A stretch of DNA of 59,221 nt from Nocardia sp. MH4 (GCF_019266065.1 NZ_LPNR01000129.1:247-59467); one strand, 5' to 3'; counted from the first letter of the stretch, positions 17,110-26,151 are shown. The notes: generated by a model not told the origin, from the letters alone. A program made the numbers and translations.

Positions 17110-18747
17110 TCAACGGACAGGATTGCGCAGGTCGACGACGCGCGCGGGGTCGTTCAGCAGACCCTGGTCGAGCTGGATCGTCTCCTCGGTCCGCCACCGG
17201 GCGTGCCAGATCGGTACGCCGCCGGGCAGATTCGTCTCCCGCGCGGAGGTGAGCAGCGGGAGTTCGAGGCGGGCCCCGGTCACCGTGACCGCGGCGTTGG
17301 CCGGGGTGTGTGACCAGACGTCGTCGACCACGTCGGTGATCCGGATACCGAGCCGGTGGCCGGTGGCCAGGCGGGCGTCCTGCCACAGCAGGCGGACCGC
17401 GGCCTCCGGGCGGACCGGAGCGATGCCGCGGGTCAGCACGGTAGCGCGGCCGTCGGGGGCGATGTCGTAGAGCTCCAGCGCGACCGTCGCTTCCGGCGGT
17501 CCGGAGAGCCGAACGGTCGCTGCCGCCCGGCCCGCGAGGTGCAGCGCTTCGGTGACGGGCGCCGAGATCGACCAGATCTCGCGGTCGGGGCCGGGGAGCA
17601 GGCCGCGATCGGTGTAGGTGCCGGTGCGCAGGTCGACGGAAACACGCTCGGAATCGACCGGCGGCCAGACGCTTTCCCCGCGCCAGCCGCCGTCGAACTG
17701 GCCGACGGTGACCGGTGGACCTGGCACCTCGACGGCGGCACCGGCAACGTGGCGGTCCAGGAACGCGGCCAGTTCGTCGGTGAAATGCGGTGTGCCGCAG
17801 CGGCTACGGCAATCGGAGTGCCCCCACTGGCCGAACCAGGCCCGGTGCTCACCGGGACCCATCGCCTGCCAGGCGTCCAAGACACGATCGGCGCGGGTGT
17901 TGGAGTCGAGGAAGCTCTGGCCGAGGAACAGCGGGGTGGTGTTGCCGCGCAGGTCCTCGACGATGTCGCGGTCGTGCCAGCCCGGGTTGGCGCCGTCGTG
18001 GTCGGTGGTGAGGGCCAGATAGTTGTCGGTGCATTCCTTGGTCAGCGCGACAGCGTTGGCCTGATATTCGGGTGAGTCGTCCCAGCGTCCGGGGGTGTGG
18101 GCGATAGCGAGGTGTTCGGGGCCGGCGAGGTCGGCGGGGCGAAGTCCGTCCTCGGTCAACGGTTTTCCGCCGAACTTCCACGAGACGCCCTGCATGTACA
18201 GGTAGGTGTACGGGTCGACGACCGGCTCGAACGCGGCCACCGCGGCCAGACCCTTCGGCTTCGCGGCCAGCGCGAGCATCCCGGTCCAGCCCTCGTAGGA
18301 CGTGCCGACCACGCCGACCCGGCCGGTCGACCAGGGCCTGCTCGCGGCCCACTCGACGGCGGCGGCGACATCGGACTGCTCCCCCGGGCCACCGAAATCC
18401 GGGCAGCCGTTGGAGCCGCCGAAGCCGCGCAGATCCACGATCACGTAGGTGTAGCCGGCCTTCAACGCCCACTCGACCGGCAGGTTGTCGGTCGACGGGC
18501 CGCCCTCGGGGCGCGGCTGGGTGAGGTAGGCCAGGTGCGCGCGATAGGGGCTGGCCGTCAGCAGCACCGGGGTGCGCACGTCGTCGGCGATGCCGTGCGG
18601 ACGCAGGATGTCGGCGTGCAGGCGGGTGCCGTCGGGGGCGGTCAGATAGTCCTGCGTCCACTGGAACGCCACATTCACCGGTTCGGCCGACACCGGCGCC
18701 GCCATACCAAGCACCAACGCCACACCGGCGGCCACCCGCGCCACCAT
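17110..18747 (-). CDS. Secreted CocE/NonD family hydrolase
   Basis: 545 residues. A signal peptide (about 1-23, ending SAEP) precedes an alpha/beta-hydrolase domain. The nucleophile serine lies in VGVVGTSYEGW; nearby are VIVDLRGFGGSNG and a likely catalytic histidine in WGHSDC. A C-terminal jelly-roll domain (about 330-545) is typical of Xaa-Pro dipeptidyl-peptidase and cocaine-esterase relatives. Exported acyl-transfer or peptidase activity is likely; the substrate is unknown. The ATG at 18747 fits the signal peptide; the frame is open further upstream. Confidence 0.85.
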   Translation of the reverse strand: MVARVAAGVALVLGMAAPVSAEPVNVAFQWTQDYLTAPDGTRLHADILRPHGIADDVRTPVLLTASPYRAHLAYLTQPRPEGGPSTDNLPVEWALKAGYTYVIVDLRGFGGSNGCPDFGGPGEQSDVAAAVEWAASRPWSTGRVGVVGTSYEGWTGMLALAAKPKGLAAVAAFEPVVDPYTYLYMQGVSWKFGGKPLTEDGLRPADLAGPEHLAIAHTPGRWDDSPEYQANAVALTKECTDNYLALTTDHDGANPGWHDRDIVEDLRGNTTPLFLGQSFLDSNTRADRVLDAWQAMGPGEHRAWFGQWGHSDCRSRCGTPHFTDELAAFLDRHVAGAAVEVPGPPVTVGQFDGGWRGESVWPPVDSERVSVDLRTGTYTDRGLLPGPDREIWSISAPVTEALHLAGRAAATVRLSGPPEATVALELYDIAPDGRATVLTRGIAPVRPEAAVRLLWQDARLATGHRLGIRITDVVDDVWSHTPANAAVTVTGARLELPLLTSARETNLPGGVPIWHARWRTEETIQLDQGLLNDPARVVDLRNPVR

Positions 18748-18821
18748 CGCACCCCATTGCACGGATGGACTATCGCCGGTCGCGTCGCGCGCGTCCAGCC
18801 CCGAGATCCGGGGGCCGCGGA

Positions 18822-19631
18822 TCAGGGCTGCGGTTGCGGGCGGACGGTGAGGATCTGCTGGGCAACGCCCACCGGTCCGCGCACGTCGTGCAGCACGGTG
18901 CTGGTCAGGCCCTGGCCGGCGTGGCCGAAGGTGACACTGGTGTCGAGGCCGGTCCACTCGCCCTCGGGCTGCCGGTACAGGTGGATCGTCAGATCGACGT
19001 TGGGGAACATCCACTTGGTGGGTTCCTGCCGGACCGCGATGCCGTTCGCGGTGTCGACCAGCGCGATGAAGGACGCCGGCGGCTCGCTCGGCTCGCCGGC
19101 CACCAGCTCCACCGCCGAGTGGATCCAGGCTCCGGTTCGCCCGGGTTGCGGATGCCCGACGGGCCGGGTGTCGAGGGTGGCGATATAGCCGCCGGGCCAG
19201 ATCGAGCTGAGCGGCCACGAGGACAGCGTGTCCGGGGCGGGCAGCCGATCGGGCTCGCCGCCGGCGACGCTGTCGGTGTCCTGATCACTGAGCAGCCAGG
19301 CGCGGGCGCTCACGACGGCGCGGCCGGCGATGGTGACCGTGGCCTCCACCAGTTCGATGGTGCGGCCGGGGCGGACGATCCGAACGTCGATGTCGAATTC
19401 CTCGAAGCCGATCCGGCCGAGGATGTCGAAGCTGATCCGGCTCAGGGTCAGTGCGGGACGTTGTTCGCGCGCCCGCGTGCGCAGGATCTCGTGGACGATC
19501 AGGCCGCCGAGGGGGCTGAAGTGCTGTTCGTCGAGGTCCCAGGCGCCGCCCGCGTGGACGGTGGGCACGAAGCGGTGCGTGCCGACGCGCTGGAAGTAGC
19601 TGGGGGCGATCGTCTCCGTCACAAAACTCAA
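18822..19631 (-). CDS. Thioesterase (TesB-like double hotdog) family protein
   Basis: 269 residues. The two halves look like tandem hotdog folds: the first holds FSPLGGLIVHEIL and ISFDILGRI, the second holds AWIHSAVELVAGE, FIALVDTANG and MFPNVDLTIHL. This is the acyl-CoA thioesterase-like family common in mycolic-acid bacteria. It is divergent from a TetR gene across a 109-nt gap, so regulation by that protein is plausible. No perfect operator palindrome was found in the gap. Confidence 0.75.
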   Translation of the reverse strand: MSFVTETIAPSYFQRVGTHRFVPTVHAGGAWDLDEQHFSPLGGLIVHEILRTRAREQRPALTLSRISFDILGRIGFEEFDIDVRIVRPGRTIELVEATVTIAGRAVVSARAWLLSDQDTDSVAGGEPDRLPAPDTLSSWPLSSIWPGGYIATLDTRPVGHPQPGRTGAWIHSAVELVAGEPSEPPASFIALVDTANGIAVRQEPTKWMFPNVDLTIHLYRQPEGEWTGLDTSVTFGHAGQGLTSTVLHDVRGPVGVAQQILTVRPQPQP

Positions 19632-19728
19632 CCTAAGGGTCGAATTTTCATCTCGCTAGTCGATTCATCATCCTTGTGGTCGACCTCACAGCGGCGACTT
19701 GCCCCGGCACGCCCGCCGGCGGCCCCGA

Positions 19729-19734
19729 TATGAT
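19729..19734 (+). promoter_or_regulatory. -10 box of a leaderless transcript
   Basis: TATGAT ends 6 nt before the ATG at 19741 with no Shine-Dalgarno between them. Transcription would start at or next to the start codon. Confidence 0.6.
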
Positions 19735-19740
19735 CGGCCG

Positions 19741-20367
19741 ATGACTTCGATGGCGGACGAGAGCGTCGCGCTCGCCGGGCGCGCGGCCAGACGCCGCGAC
19801 CGCCGCAAGGCGGAGATGATCGATGCCGCGTTGCAGATCCTGTCGAGCAGCGGTTATCAGGGAATGCGCTTCGAGGACGTCGCCGAGCGCTCCGACATCG
19901 CGAAAGCGACCCTCTACCACTACTTTCCGAGCAAGGACGCGCTGGTTTCCGCCGCGCTGGAGAAGCTGACCTCCGATGTGCTGACCCATCTCGGCGCGGC
20001 CCTCGACGGCGCGGCGGATCGGTCGGCCGCCGAACGGCTGCGCGCGCTCGTCGACGAGCAGCTGCGGGTGCTCACCGTGCTGTATCCCGAAGTGGGCAAG
20101 CTCTTCTCGTTCCCGGCGCCGTGGCCCGCCGAGCACACCGAGGCGATCAAGACCATGCGCAGGCGGCACGACCGGCTCTTCCGCGAGGTCGTCGACGCGG
20201 GCATCGCCGCCGGCGAATTCGATTGCCCCGACCCGCCGGTCGCGCTGCACTGCCTGCACGGCATCCTGAACCACGCCTCGATCTGGCTGCGCCCGGACGC
20301 CGATCCGGACGGGCGGACCCGCGCCGCCGTCGTCGACGAATCGTTGCGGCTGTTCGTCCGAGCCTGA
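19741..20367 (+). CDS. TetR family transcriptional regulator
   Basis: 208 residues. The helix-turn-helix region (about 15-62) ends with the TetR signature FEDVAERSDIAKATLYHYFPSKDAL, cited here in part. The C-terminal ligand domain is unassigned. The start at 19741 is set by the -10 box TATGAT just upstream; an in-frame ATG at 19699 would lie upstream of that promoter. It is divergent from the thioesterase gene, its probable target. Confidence 0.88.
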   Translation: MTSMADESVALAGRAARRRDRRKAEMIDAALQILSSSGYQGMRFEDVAERSDIAKATLYHYFPSKDALVSAALEKLTSDVLTHLGAALDGAADRSAAERLRALVDEQLRVLTVLYPEVGKLFSFPAPWPAEHTEAIKTMRRRHDRLFREVVDAGIAAGEFDCPDPPVALHCLHGILNHASIWLRPDADPDGRTRAAVVDESLRLFVRA

Positions 20368-20476
20368 AAGCTCGCAGATCGGGCACCGCGCGGACCCGCG
20401 GGGCAGGTGTCGGAGCGAAGGGGTAGTTTCTCCGGCACGGGCGGGGAATTCTCGCTCGTCACGGGAGGGACCCACT

Positions 20477-20947
20477 GTGGCTGAGCCGAGAACCCATCAT
20501 TACCAATTCGCCCATCGGGTCCTGCCCGACCTAGCGCAGCGGCTCGGCGCGCGCATGGTCACCGACGAACCGCCGTTCGGCTACACCGAACAGCTGAAAT
20601 ACCTCTGGGACAGCGTCGGTGAGCGACTGGCCCCCGCCGACCGGCTCCCCTGCGACGACATCACCGGCCGACGCCTCGACGGCGACGGATTCCGGCTCCT
20701 GCTGGTCCAGCTCCCGACGCCGGCCGCCCCCGTGGAGGCGCATTTCGTCGCCGTCGTCCTCCCCGACGACTCCGACGACATCCGGATCTTCACCCTCGAA
20801 CGCGCCGCCTTCCAGCCCCCGGACCGCTCCGACGCCACCACCCTCGGTTCCTGGGCCGACCACAGCCACTTCAACCTCGGCCCCGGCCCCCACCCCGACC
20901 CCACCGCCTTCGTCGCGGCCATCCACGCCAAGCTCGCCGCCCGCTAG
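20477..20947 (+). CDS. Conserved hypothetical protein
   Basis: 156 residues, no recognised domain. GTG 20477 has a strong GGGAGGG six bases upstream. The sequence starts with a polar helix (HHYQFAHRVLPDLAQRL). It continues with alternating beta-like strands, including FRLLLVQLP and HFVAVVLPDD, and ends in a helix (FVAAIHAKL). No signal peptide or membrane segment is seen, so it is cytoplasmic. It is likely real, given the ribosome site and third-position GC bias. Confidence 0.65.
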   Translation: MAEPRTHHYQFAHRVLPDLAQRLGARMVTDEPPFGYTEQLKYLWDSVGERLAPADRLPCDDITGRRLDGDGFRLLLVQLPTPAAPVEAHFVAVVLPDDSDDIRIFTLERAAFQPPDRSDATTLGSWADHSHFNLGPGPHPDPTAFVAAIHAKLAAR

Positions 20948-21253
20948 TCCGGGTCGCGCCCCGCACCGACTACGCACCGCCCCCAGGGATTTCCCCACCG
21001 CCCGTCCCGCACCACAGCATTCGCCCCACGCCGACGCCGCTGGACGCGGGCCGAGGGCTGGTCTGCGGCCCGAAGCACCTCCGAAAACTCCACAGCCGCA
21101 GCGTATTGCCGCCGGCCTGCTCTCCCGCGCTTCGCGACGGTCGTCGAACCCGACGCGATCTTCGTCGTTCGGGTTACCAGCCCGATCTCGGGAGATAGCC
21201 TGACTGCCTTCAGGGGGATTCGCGGGCTGTGGTCCCCCGGGAGGGAAGATCGA
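20948..21253. other. Intergenic gap without recognised gene
   Basis: 306 nt between the hypothetical gene and the lipase. No open frame with coding character, RNA gene or strong hairpin was found. The last 70 nt presumably hold the lipase promoter; a TAGCCT box at about 21195-21200 is the best -10 candidate. Confidence 0.5.
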
Positions 21254-22555
21254 ATGACAGGCAGTGTCGTTTCGCCCGGTGGCGCATGGGGTTCGGCAGT
21301 CCAACGCCGTCACCTGCGCTCGGCGGTGATCGCAGTTTCGGCAGTGTTGTGCTTGACCGGCACTTCGATAGCGATCGGTCATGCGGACCCGCTGACAACT
21401 CCGCAGAACGATCCGTTCTACACGCCGCCGTCGGGCTGGGACTCGGCGGCGCCAGGCACCGTCCTGCATTCGCGACCCGTCGAGGTGGCCTCGCTGCAAC
21501 CCCAGGCACAAGACGCCGATGCCTGGCAGTTGCTGTACCGGTCGACCGATACCGACGGCCGACCCATGGCGACCGTGACGACGGTGCTGCGGCCACGGAC
21601 CGGACAGGTCAAAGGCTTGATCTCCTATCTGCCCGCCACCGATGCCTCGGCCCCGCAGTGCGCGCCCTCGTTCGTGCTCCGGCAGGGAGCGCCCGACAAG
21701 TACGACTCCTCGCTGGACCTCATCCAGATCGACCAGATGCTGTCGTCCGGTCATGCGATTTCCATCCCCGACTGGGAGGGGCCGAAGGGGACGCTGTTCA
21801 CCCCGAGACAGCCGGGTTACGCCGCGCTCGACGGAGTGCGCGCCGCCCAGGGCTTCGCGCCGCTCGGCCTGCCCGGCACCGAGACCCCGGTGGCCGCGAT
21901 GGGCTACTCCGGCGGGTCGATCGGCACCAGCTGGGCCGCGCACGTGCAGCCGACCTACGCTCCGGAAATACAACTGGTCGGAGTCGCCATGGGTGGTTGG
22001 ACAGCGCCCATCGGCAGCTACCTGGGAACGCTCGACGCCGGTCCGTTCTCCGGTTTCCTGCCGTCGCTCCTGCCGGGCATGCTGCGCGCCGACCCGCGTC
22101 TGGCGGCGGCTTTCGACAAGTATCTGACGCCTGCCGGACGCGCTCTGCTGGCAGCGGGTGACAGCAAATGCGTGACGGCCAACGTCGCTCAGCACGCGTT
22201 CGTGCGCATGGACGACTACCTGACGATCCCGTTCACACGCCTGCTCGAGGAGATACGACCGTCGTTGGACGCGCTGGACTTCAGCGCCGTGGCCTCGACG
22301 GCGCCGCTGTTCCTTTACAGTGCCGTGCACGACGAGATCGTCACCATCGCCGGACCCGACAAGGCGGTGGCGCAGTGGTGCGCGGCGGGGGCGCCGATCA
22401 CCTACACGCGAGACCTGTTGAGCGAGCACGTCAGTCTGGCGATCAGCGCGACTCCCGCGGTCCTGCGGTGGATCGATGAACGTCTGGCGGGACAGACCGC
22501 GCCGGACGGTTGCTCGACGCGCACAGTGACGTCCATGTCGCTCGGTGGCGCGTAG
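21254..22555 (+). CDS. Secreted LIP-family triacylglycerol lipase
   Basis: 433 residues. A signal peptide (hydrophobic 24-42, ending near HADPL) leads to a secretory lipase domain of the LIP (PF03583) type. It has an early LLYRST strand and the nucleophile serine in AAMGYSGGSIGTSWA. The acid residue probably lies in YSAVHDEIV and the histidine in SEHVSLA. Members hydrolyse triacylglycerols and other esters outside the cell. GGGAGG lies upstream of ATG 21254. It faces glnA across two hairpins. Confidence 0.88.
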   Translation: MTGSVVSPGGAWGSAVQRRHLRSAVIAVSAVLCLTGTSIAIGHADPLTTPQNDPFYTPPSGWDSAAPGTVLHSRPVEVASLQPQAQDADAWQLLYRSTDTDGRPMATVTTVLRPRTGQVKGLISYLPATDASAPQCAPSFVLRQGAPDKYDSSLDLIQIDQMLSSGHAISIPDWEGPKGTLFTPRQPGYAALDGVRAAQGFAPLGLPGTETPVAAMGYSGGSIGTSWAAHVQPTYAPEIQLVGVAMGGWTAPIGSYLGTLDAGPFSGFLPSLLPGMLRADPRLAAAFDKYLTPAGRALLAAGDSKCVTANVAQHAFVRMDDYLTIPFTRLLEEIRPSLDALDFSAVASTAPLFLYSAVHDEIVTIAGPDKAVAQWCAAGAPITYTRDLLSEHVSLAISATPAVLRWIDERLAGQTAPDGCSTRTVTSMSLGGA

Positions 22556-22667
22556 CGCGGTAAGCACGGCCCCGACCTCGCCGCCGAGTGCGGGCAGCGC
22601 GACCATCGCGGTCGTGCAGGCTCGCGGCCACGCAGACGCGGCTCGACACACGGGCGCCCGGTACAGA

Positions 22668-22717
22668 CGAGTCCACCCGCCGCGTGATCATGGGTGATCA
22701 CGGAGCGGGTGGACTCG
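22668..22717. terminator. 50-nt nested hairpin between lipase and glnA
   Basis: Arms CGAGTCCACCCGC (22668-22680) and GCGGGTGGACTCG (22705-22717) pair perfectly. They are followed after a 2-nt mismatch by CGTGATCA/TGATCACG around a TGGG loop. This is one of the strongest foldback elements in the window. It lies between convergent genes and should stop transcription from either side. Confidence 0.6.
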
Positions 22718-22746
22718 ACACCGTCTACTGCGTACCCACTGCGGAC

Positions 22747-22771
22747 GGAACGGGCCGATCAGGCCCGTTCC
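22747..22771 (-). terminator. glnA1 terminator hairpin
   Basis: GGAACGGGCC/GGCCCGTTCC with a 5-nt loop, 13 nt beyond the glnA stop codon on the minus strand. There is no U-run, which is common for actinobacterial terminators. Confidence 0.6.
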
Positions 22772-22783
22772 CGCAGGTCAGGC

Positions 22784-24220
22784 TTACACGTCGTAGTAGA
22801 GCTCGAACTCGTACGGGTGCGGACGCAGGTTGACCGGCGCGATTTCGTTGTCGCGCTTGAGCTGGATCCAGGTCTCGATCAGGTCCTCGGTGAAGACGTT
22901 GCCTTCGGTGAGGTAGTCGTGATCCTGCTCGAGGCGGTCGATGACCGTCGCGAGGCTGGTCGGGGCCTGCGGGATGTTCTTGGCCTCCTCGGGCGGCAGC
23001 TCGTAGAGGTCCTTGTCGACCGGAGCCAGCGGCTCGATCTTGTTCTTGATGCCGTCCAGGCCGGCCATCATCATGGCGGCGAAGGCCAGGTACGGGTTGC
23101 CCGAGGAGTCCGGCGCGCGGAACTCGATGCGCTTGGCCTTCGGGTTGTTGCCGGTGACCGGGATGCGGACCGCGGCGGAGCGGTTGCGCTGCGAGTACAC
23201 CAGGTTGATGGGGGCTTCGTAGCCCGGCACCAGACGGTGGTAGGAGTTCACGGTCGGGTTGGTGAACGCCAGCAGCGACGGGGCGTGGTGCAGGATGCCG
23301 CCGATGTAGTGACGCGCCAGATCCGAGAGCCCACCGTAGCCGGCCTCGTCGTGGAACAGCGGCTTGCCGTCCTTCCACAGCGACTGGTGCACGTGCATGC
23401 CCGAGCCGTTGTCACCGAAGAGGGGCTTCGGCATGAAGGTGACAGACTTGCCTTCCTGCCACGCGGTGTTCTTCACGATGTACTTGAACAGCTGCAGGTC
23501 GTCCGCAGCGCCCAGCAGGGTGCCGAACTTGTAGTTGATCTCGGCCTGACCGGCGGTGCCGACCTCGTGGTGGCCGCGCTCGAGCTCGAAGCCCGCGTTC
23601 TGCAGGTTGGTCGAGATCTTGTCGCGCAGGTCGACGTAGTGGTCGTACGGGGCGACGGGGAAGTAGCCACCCTTGTTGCGGACCTTGTAGCCCAGGTTGC
23701 GGCTGCCGTCCGGGTTGAACTCCTTGCCGGTGTTCCACGAGCCCGAGACCGACTCGATCTCGTAGAACGAGCCGTTCATGCCCGAGCCGTAGCGGATGCC
23801 GTCGAAGATGTAGAACTCGGCCTCGGCACCGAAGTACGCGGTGTCGGCGATACCGGTCGAACGCAGGTACTCCTCCGCCTTGCGCGCGATGTTGCGCGGG
23901 TCGCGGGAGTACGCCTCACGGGTGAACGGGTCGTGCACGAAGAAGTTCAGGTTCAGGGTCTTCGCGGCACGGAACGGGTCGATCCGAGCGGTGCTGAAGT
24001 CGGGCAGCAGGAGCATGTCCGACTCGTCGATCGACTGGAAGCCACGCACCGAGGAGCCGTCGAACGCCAGACCCTCTTCGGCCAGGTCGGCGGTGAACGC
24101 CTTGGCCGGGATCGAGAAGTGCTGCTGGACGCCGGGCAGGTCGGAGAAGCGGATATCGACGTATTCGATGTCCTCTTCCTTGATGTACTGGATGACCTCT
24201 TCGGCCGTGCTGAACGTCAC
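22784..24220 (-). CDS. glnA1: Glutamine synthetase type I
   Basis: 478 residues, the exact length class of actinobacterial GlnA1. Beta-grasp N-terminus with FSDLPGVQQHF, latch-forming C-terminus YEFELYYDV, and ATP and metal signatures MPKPLFGDNGSGMHVH and NRSAAVRIP. The adenylylation tyrosine is in KDLYELPPEE. It makes glutamine from glutamate, ammonia and ATP. GTG 24220 follows AAGGAG. GlnE (36718-39729) should modify the tyrosine, and two GlnR boxes upstream imply transcriptional nitrogen control. Confidence 0.97.
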   Translation of the reverse strand: MTFSTAEEVIQYIKEEDIEYVDIRFSDLPGVQQHFSIPAKAFTADLAEEGLAFDGSSVRGFQSIDESDMLLLPDFSTARIDPFRAAKTLNLNFFVHDPFTREAYSRDPRNIARKAEEYLRSTGIADTAYFGAEAEFYIFDGIRYGSGMNGSFYEIESVSGSWNTGKEFNPDGSRNLGYKVRNKGGYFPVAPYDHYVDLRDKISTNLQNAGFELERGHHEVGTAGQAEINYKFGTLLGAADDLQLFKYIVKNTAWQEGKSVTFMPKPLFGDNGSGMHVHQSLWKDGKPLFHDEAGYGGLSDLARHYIGGILHHAPSLLAFTNPTVNSYHRLVPGYEAPINLVYSQRNRSAAVRIPVTGNNPKAKRIEFRAPDSSGNPYLAFAAMMMAGLDGIKNKIEPLAPVDKDLYELPPEEAKNIPQAPTSLATVIDRLEQDHDYLTEGNVFTEDLIETWIQLKRDNEIAPVNLRPHPYEFELYYDV

Positions 24221-24295
24221 TTGTTCTCCTTACGGATCGGTTCCCAGCCAGTCACGATGCATGGGTTCGTCGCGACCTGACGCTAAGGACGCGGT

Positions 24296-24333
24296 GTTTC
24301 CCTACAGTCAAGGCTGTGTTTCGCCAGTGTTAC
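24296..24333 (-). promoter_or_regulatory. Two GlnR boxes upstream of glnA1
   Basis: On the minus strand GTAAC-ACTGGC-GAAAC (24333-24318) matches the actinobacterial GlnR consensus GTnAC-n6-GAAAC exactly. A second half-site, TTGAC-TGTAGG-GAAAC (24311-24296), follows at the canonical 22-nt spacing. The pair lies 76-113 nt before the glnA1 start. GlnR would activate glnA1 under nitrogen limitation. Confidence 0.8.
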
Positions 24334-24458
24334 GCGTGCCGGAGGCGGGGTGATGTCTGCCATCCGGGCGCGACCTGCATCGTAATCCTGCCATCCGTCC
24401 GACCGCGCGGTGACGTGACCTCCACTAATGCGGTCGTGAGCGGGCGATAGCCGGCCAC

Positions 24459-24464
24459 TATCCT
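24459..24464 (+). promoter_or_regulatory. -10 box of a leaderless transcript
   Basis: TATCCT ends 7 nt before ATG 24472; no Shine-Dalgarno lies between them. Confidence 0.5.
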
Positions 24465-24471
24465 GGAAGCC

Positions 24472-24927
24472 ATGGCGCGTATCACCGGCACATGGCTCTC
24501 CGGCAATCCGGCGGAACCGGGCGACCCGGAAACATCCGGCTACCCCGGCGAGCTCTACGGGCTGCCGCGCGAGGGCGCGGGCTCGCTGGCGCCGACCTGG
24601 CGCCGGGTGGTCGCGCTGTTCGTCGACTGGTTCATCGCGGTCGGCATCGCCGCCGTGATCACCCGCAGTTTCGCCTCGTCGTCGGTGCCGCTGCTGGTGT
24701 GGTTCGTGATCGGCGTCGCCGCGGTGACGCTGTTCGGGTTCACCCCCGGCCAGTACTTCCTGAAGCTGCGGGTGCTGCGGATCGACGCCCCGGTGGCGGT
24801 CGGGTTCGTGCGGGCGCTGGCCCGGCAGGTGCTGCTGGTGTTCGTCATCCCGGCGCTGTTCACCGATGCCGACGGGCGCGGCATGCACGACCGTGCGACC
24901 GGCACGGCCCTGGTCAACGCGCGCTGA
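24472..24927 (+). CDS. RDD family membrane protein
   Basis: 151 residues. A 45-residue soluble N-terminus leads to two or three membrane helices, with the RDD-type first helix APTWRRVVALFVDWFIAV and the later GFTPGQYFLKLRVLR and DGRGMHDRATGTALV motifs. It corresponds by position to the RDD protein Rv2219A of M. tuberculosis, between DUF4191 and glnA1, but reads in the opposite direction to both here. Function unknown. Confidence 0.8.
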   Translation: MARITGTWLSGNPAEPGDPETSGYPGELYGLPREGAGSLAPTWRRVVALFVDWFIAVGIAAVITRSFASSSVPLLVWFVIGVAAVTLFGFTPGQYFLKLRVLRIDAPVAVGFVRALARQVLLVFVIPALFTDADGRGMHDRATGTALVNAR

Positions 24928-24957
24928 CCCGCAGCAGGCCCGCCACGGCCTTACGCT

Positions 24958-25347
24958 GTGGCCGTGTCACTGAATCCGGCCCTGCTGGCCGTGCGTTTCC
25001 TGCTCGAACTGATCGCCATCACCTCGTTCGGGGTCTTCGGCTGGCGGGCATTCGACTCCCCCTGGCGATATCTGCTCGTCGTGGTGCTGCCCATCGCGGC
25101 CGCGCTGCTGTGGGGCACCTTCGCCCTCGCCGATGATCCGAGTCGCGGCGGTGGCGCGCCGGTGCCGGTCCCGGGCCCGGTGCGGCTGCTCGTCGAGTTC
25201 GCCGTGCTCTTCGGCGGCGCCGCGGCACTGTGGGGCGCCGGGCTGCCCCGGCTCGCGCTGATCTCGACAGCGGTGCTGGCCGGCTATCACCTGCTGGCCT
25301 ACGACCGGATCCTGTGGCTGCTGACCGGACGGCCGCCGAACTCCTGA
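24958..25347 (+). CDS. DUF2568 (YrdB-like) membrane protein
   Basis: 129 residues with four predicted membrane helices (about 8-26, 35-55, 72-92, 95-115). LLELIAITSFGVFGW and WGTFALADDPSRGG are the landmarks of the DUF2568/YrdB family. GTG 24958 or GTG 24964 may start translation. The gene is 30 nt after the RDD gene and probably cotranscribed. Function unknown. Confidence 0.75.
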   Translation: MAVSLNPALLAVRFLLELIAITSFGVFGWRAFDSPWRYLLVVVLPIAAALLWGTFALADDPSRGGGAPVPVPGPVRLLVEFAVLFGGAAALWGAGLPRLALISTAVLAGYHLLAYDRILWLLTGRPPNS

Positions 25348-25355
25348 CACGACAC

Positions 25356-25387
25356 GAGCCCGGCACCTGCGATCAGGTGCCGGGCTC
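25356..25387. terminator. Bidirectional terminator
   Basis: GAGCCCGGCACCTG/CAGGTGCCGGGCTC, a perfect 14-bp stem with a CGAT loop, between the convergent DUF2568 and DUF4191 genes. Confidence 0.8.
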
Positions 25388-25401
25388 GGTCGGTAGGCGG
25401 G

Positions 25402-26145
25402 TCAGCGGCGACGGATCGCGCGCTGCATGCCCTTCATCTTCGCGCCGGGGGGCATCGGGCCCTTCGGCATCGCGGGTCCGCTGCGCGAGCTCAGCGCGGT
25501 CAGCCTGCCCTCGATCTGGTCGATCCGCTTGACGTCGATGTTGCGCGGCAGCTTGGTGAGGAACTTCTGCAGATCCTTGAGCGGGGTCTGGCCCTCGTCG
25601 TTGCCGACGACGACCTCGTAGATGGGGGTGTCACCGATGAGGCGGGCGGTGCGCTTCTTCTCCTGGGCGATGAGCGACTTCACCCGCTGCGGGGAACCCT
25701 CGGCCACGAAGATCACGCCCGGCAGGCCGATGACGCGATGCACCGCGTCGAGCTGGGTGGTGGCCGCGACGCCGTTGGCGACCCGCCACTTGCCCTGCAG
25801 GTTCTCCAGCACCCACGCCGCCGCGCCCGCCTGGCCCTCGGCCTTGCGGTAGACGTTCTTCTGCACGCGACGTCCGAAGATGATGAACGCGAACAGCACA
25901 CCGAGCAGCAGACCCAGAGGCAGCAGGAACCACTGCATGTCGAAGATCAGACCGATGAGGAAGAAGACCACCGTGGTGCCGACGAGTGCGCCGATCATCA
26001 GCGGCAGCAGCGCCTTGTCTTCCTTGCGCTGCATGTTGAACGCCTGCCACAACTGCTGACGCCGTTCGCGTGATGCCTGCTTACGGGCCGCTTTAGCCGC
26101 GGCCTTGGCTTCCTTCGACGGCTTGCCGCCCTTGCCTCCTGCCAT
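25402..26145 (-). CDS. DUF4191 membrane protein (Rv2219-like)
   Basis: 247 residues. A very basic N-terminus (KAAAKAARKQASRERR) precedes two membrane helices (about 47-66 and 70-90). A cytoplasmic domain follows, containing GLPGVIFVAEGSPQRVKSLI and IYEVVVGNDEGQTPL. This is the DUF4191 family, conserved next to lipA and glnA1 across Mycobacteriales. ATG 26145 has a TAAGCT box 6 nt upstream, suggesting a leaderless mRNA. Function unknown. Confidence 0.85.
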   Translation of the reverse strand: MAGGKGGKPSKEAKAAAKAARKQASRERRQQLWQAFNMQRKEDKALLPLMIGALVGTTVVFFLIGLIFDMQWFLLPLGLLLGVLFAFIIFGRRVQKNVYRKAEGQAGAAAWVLENLQGKWRVANGVAATTQLDAVHRVIGLPGVIFVAEGSPQRVKSLIAQEKKRTARLIGDTPIYEVVVGNDEGQTPLKDLQKFLTKLPRNIDVKRIDQIEGRLTALSSRSGPAMPKGPMPPGAKMKGMQRAIRRR

Positions 26146-26151
26146 GGTGTC

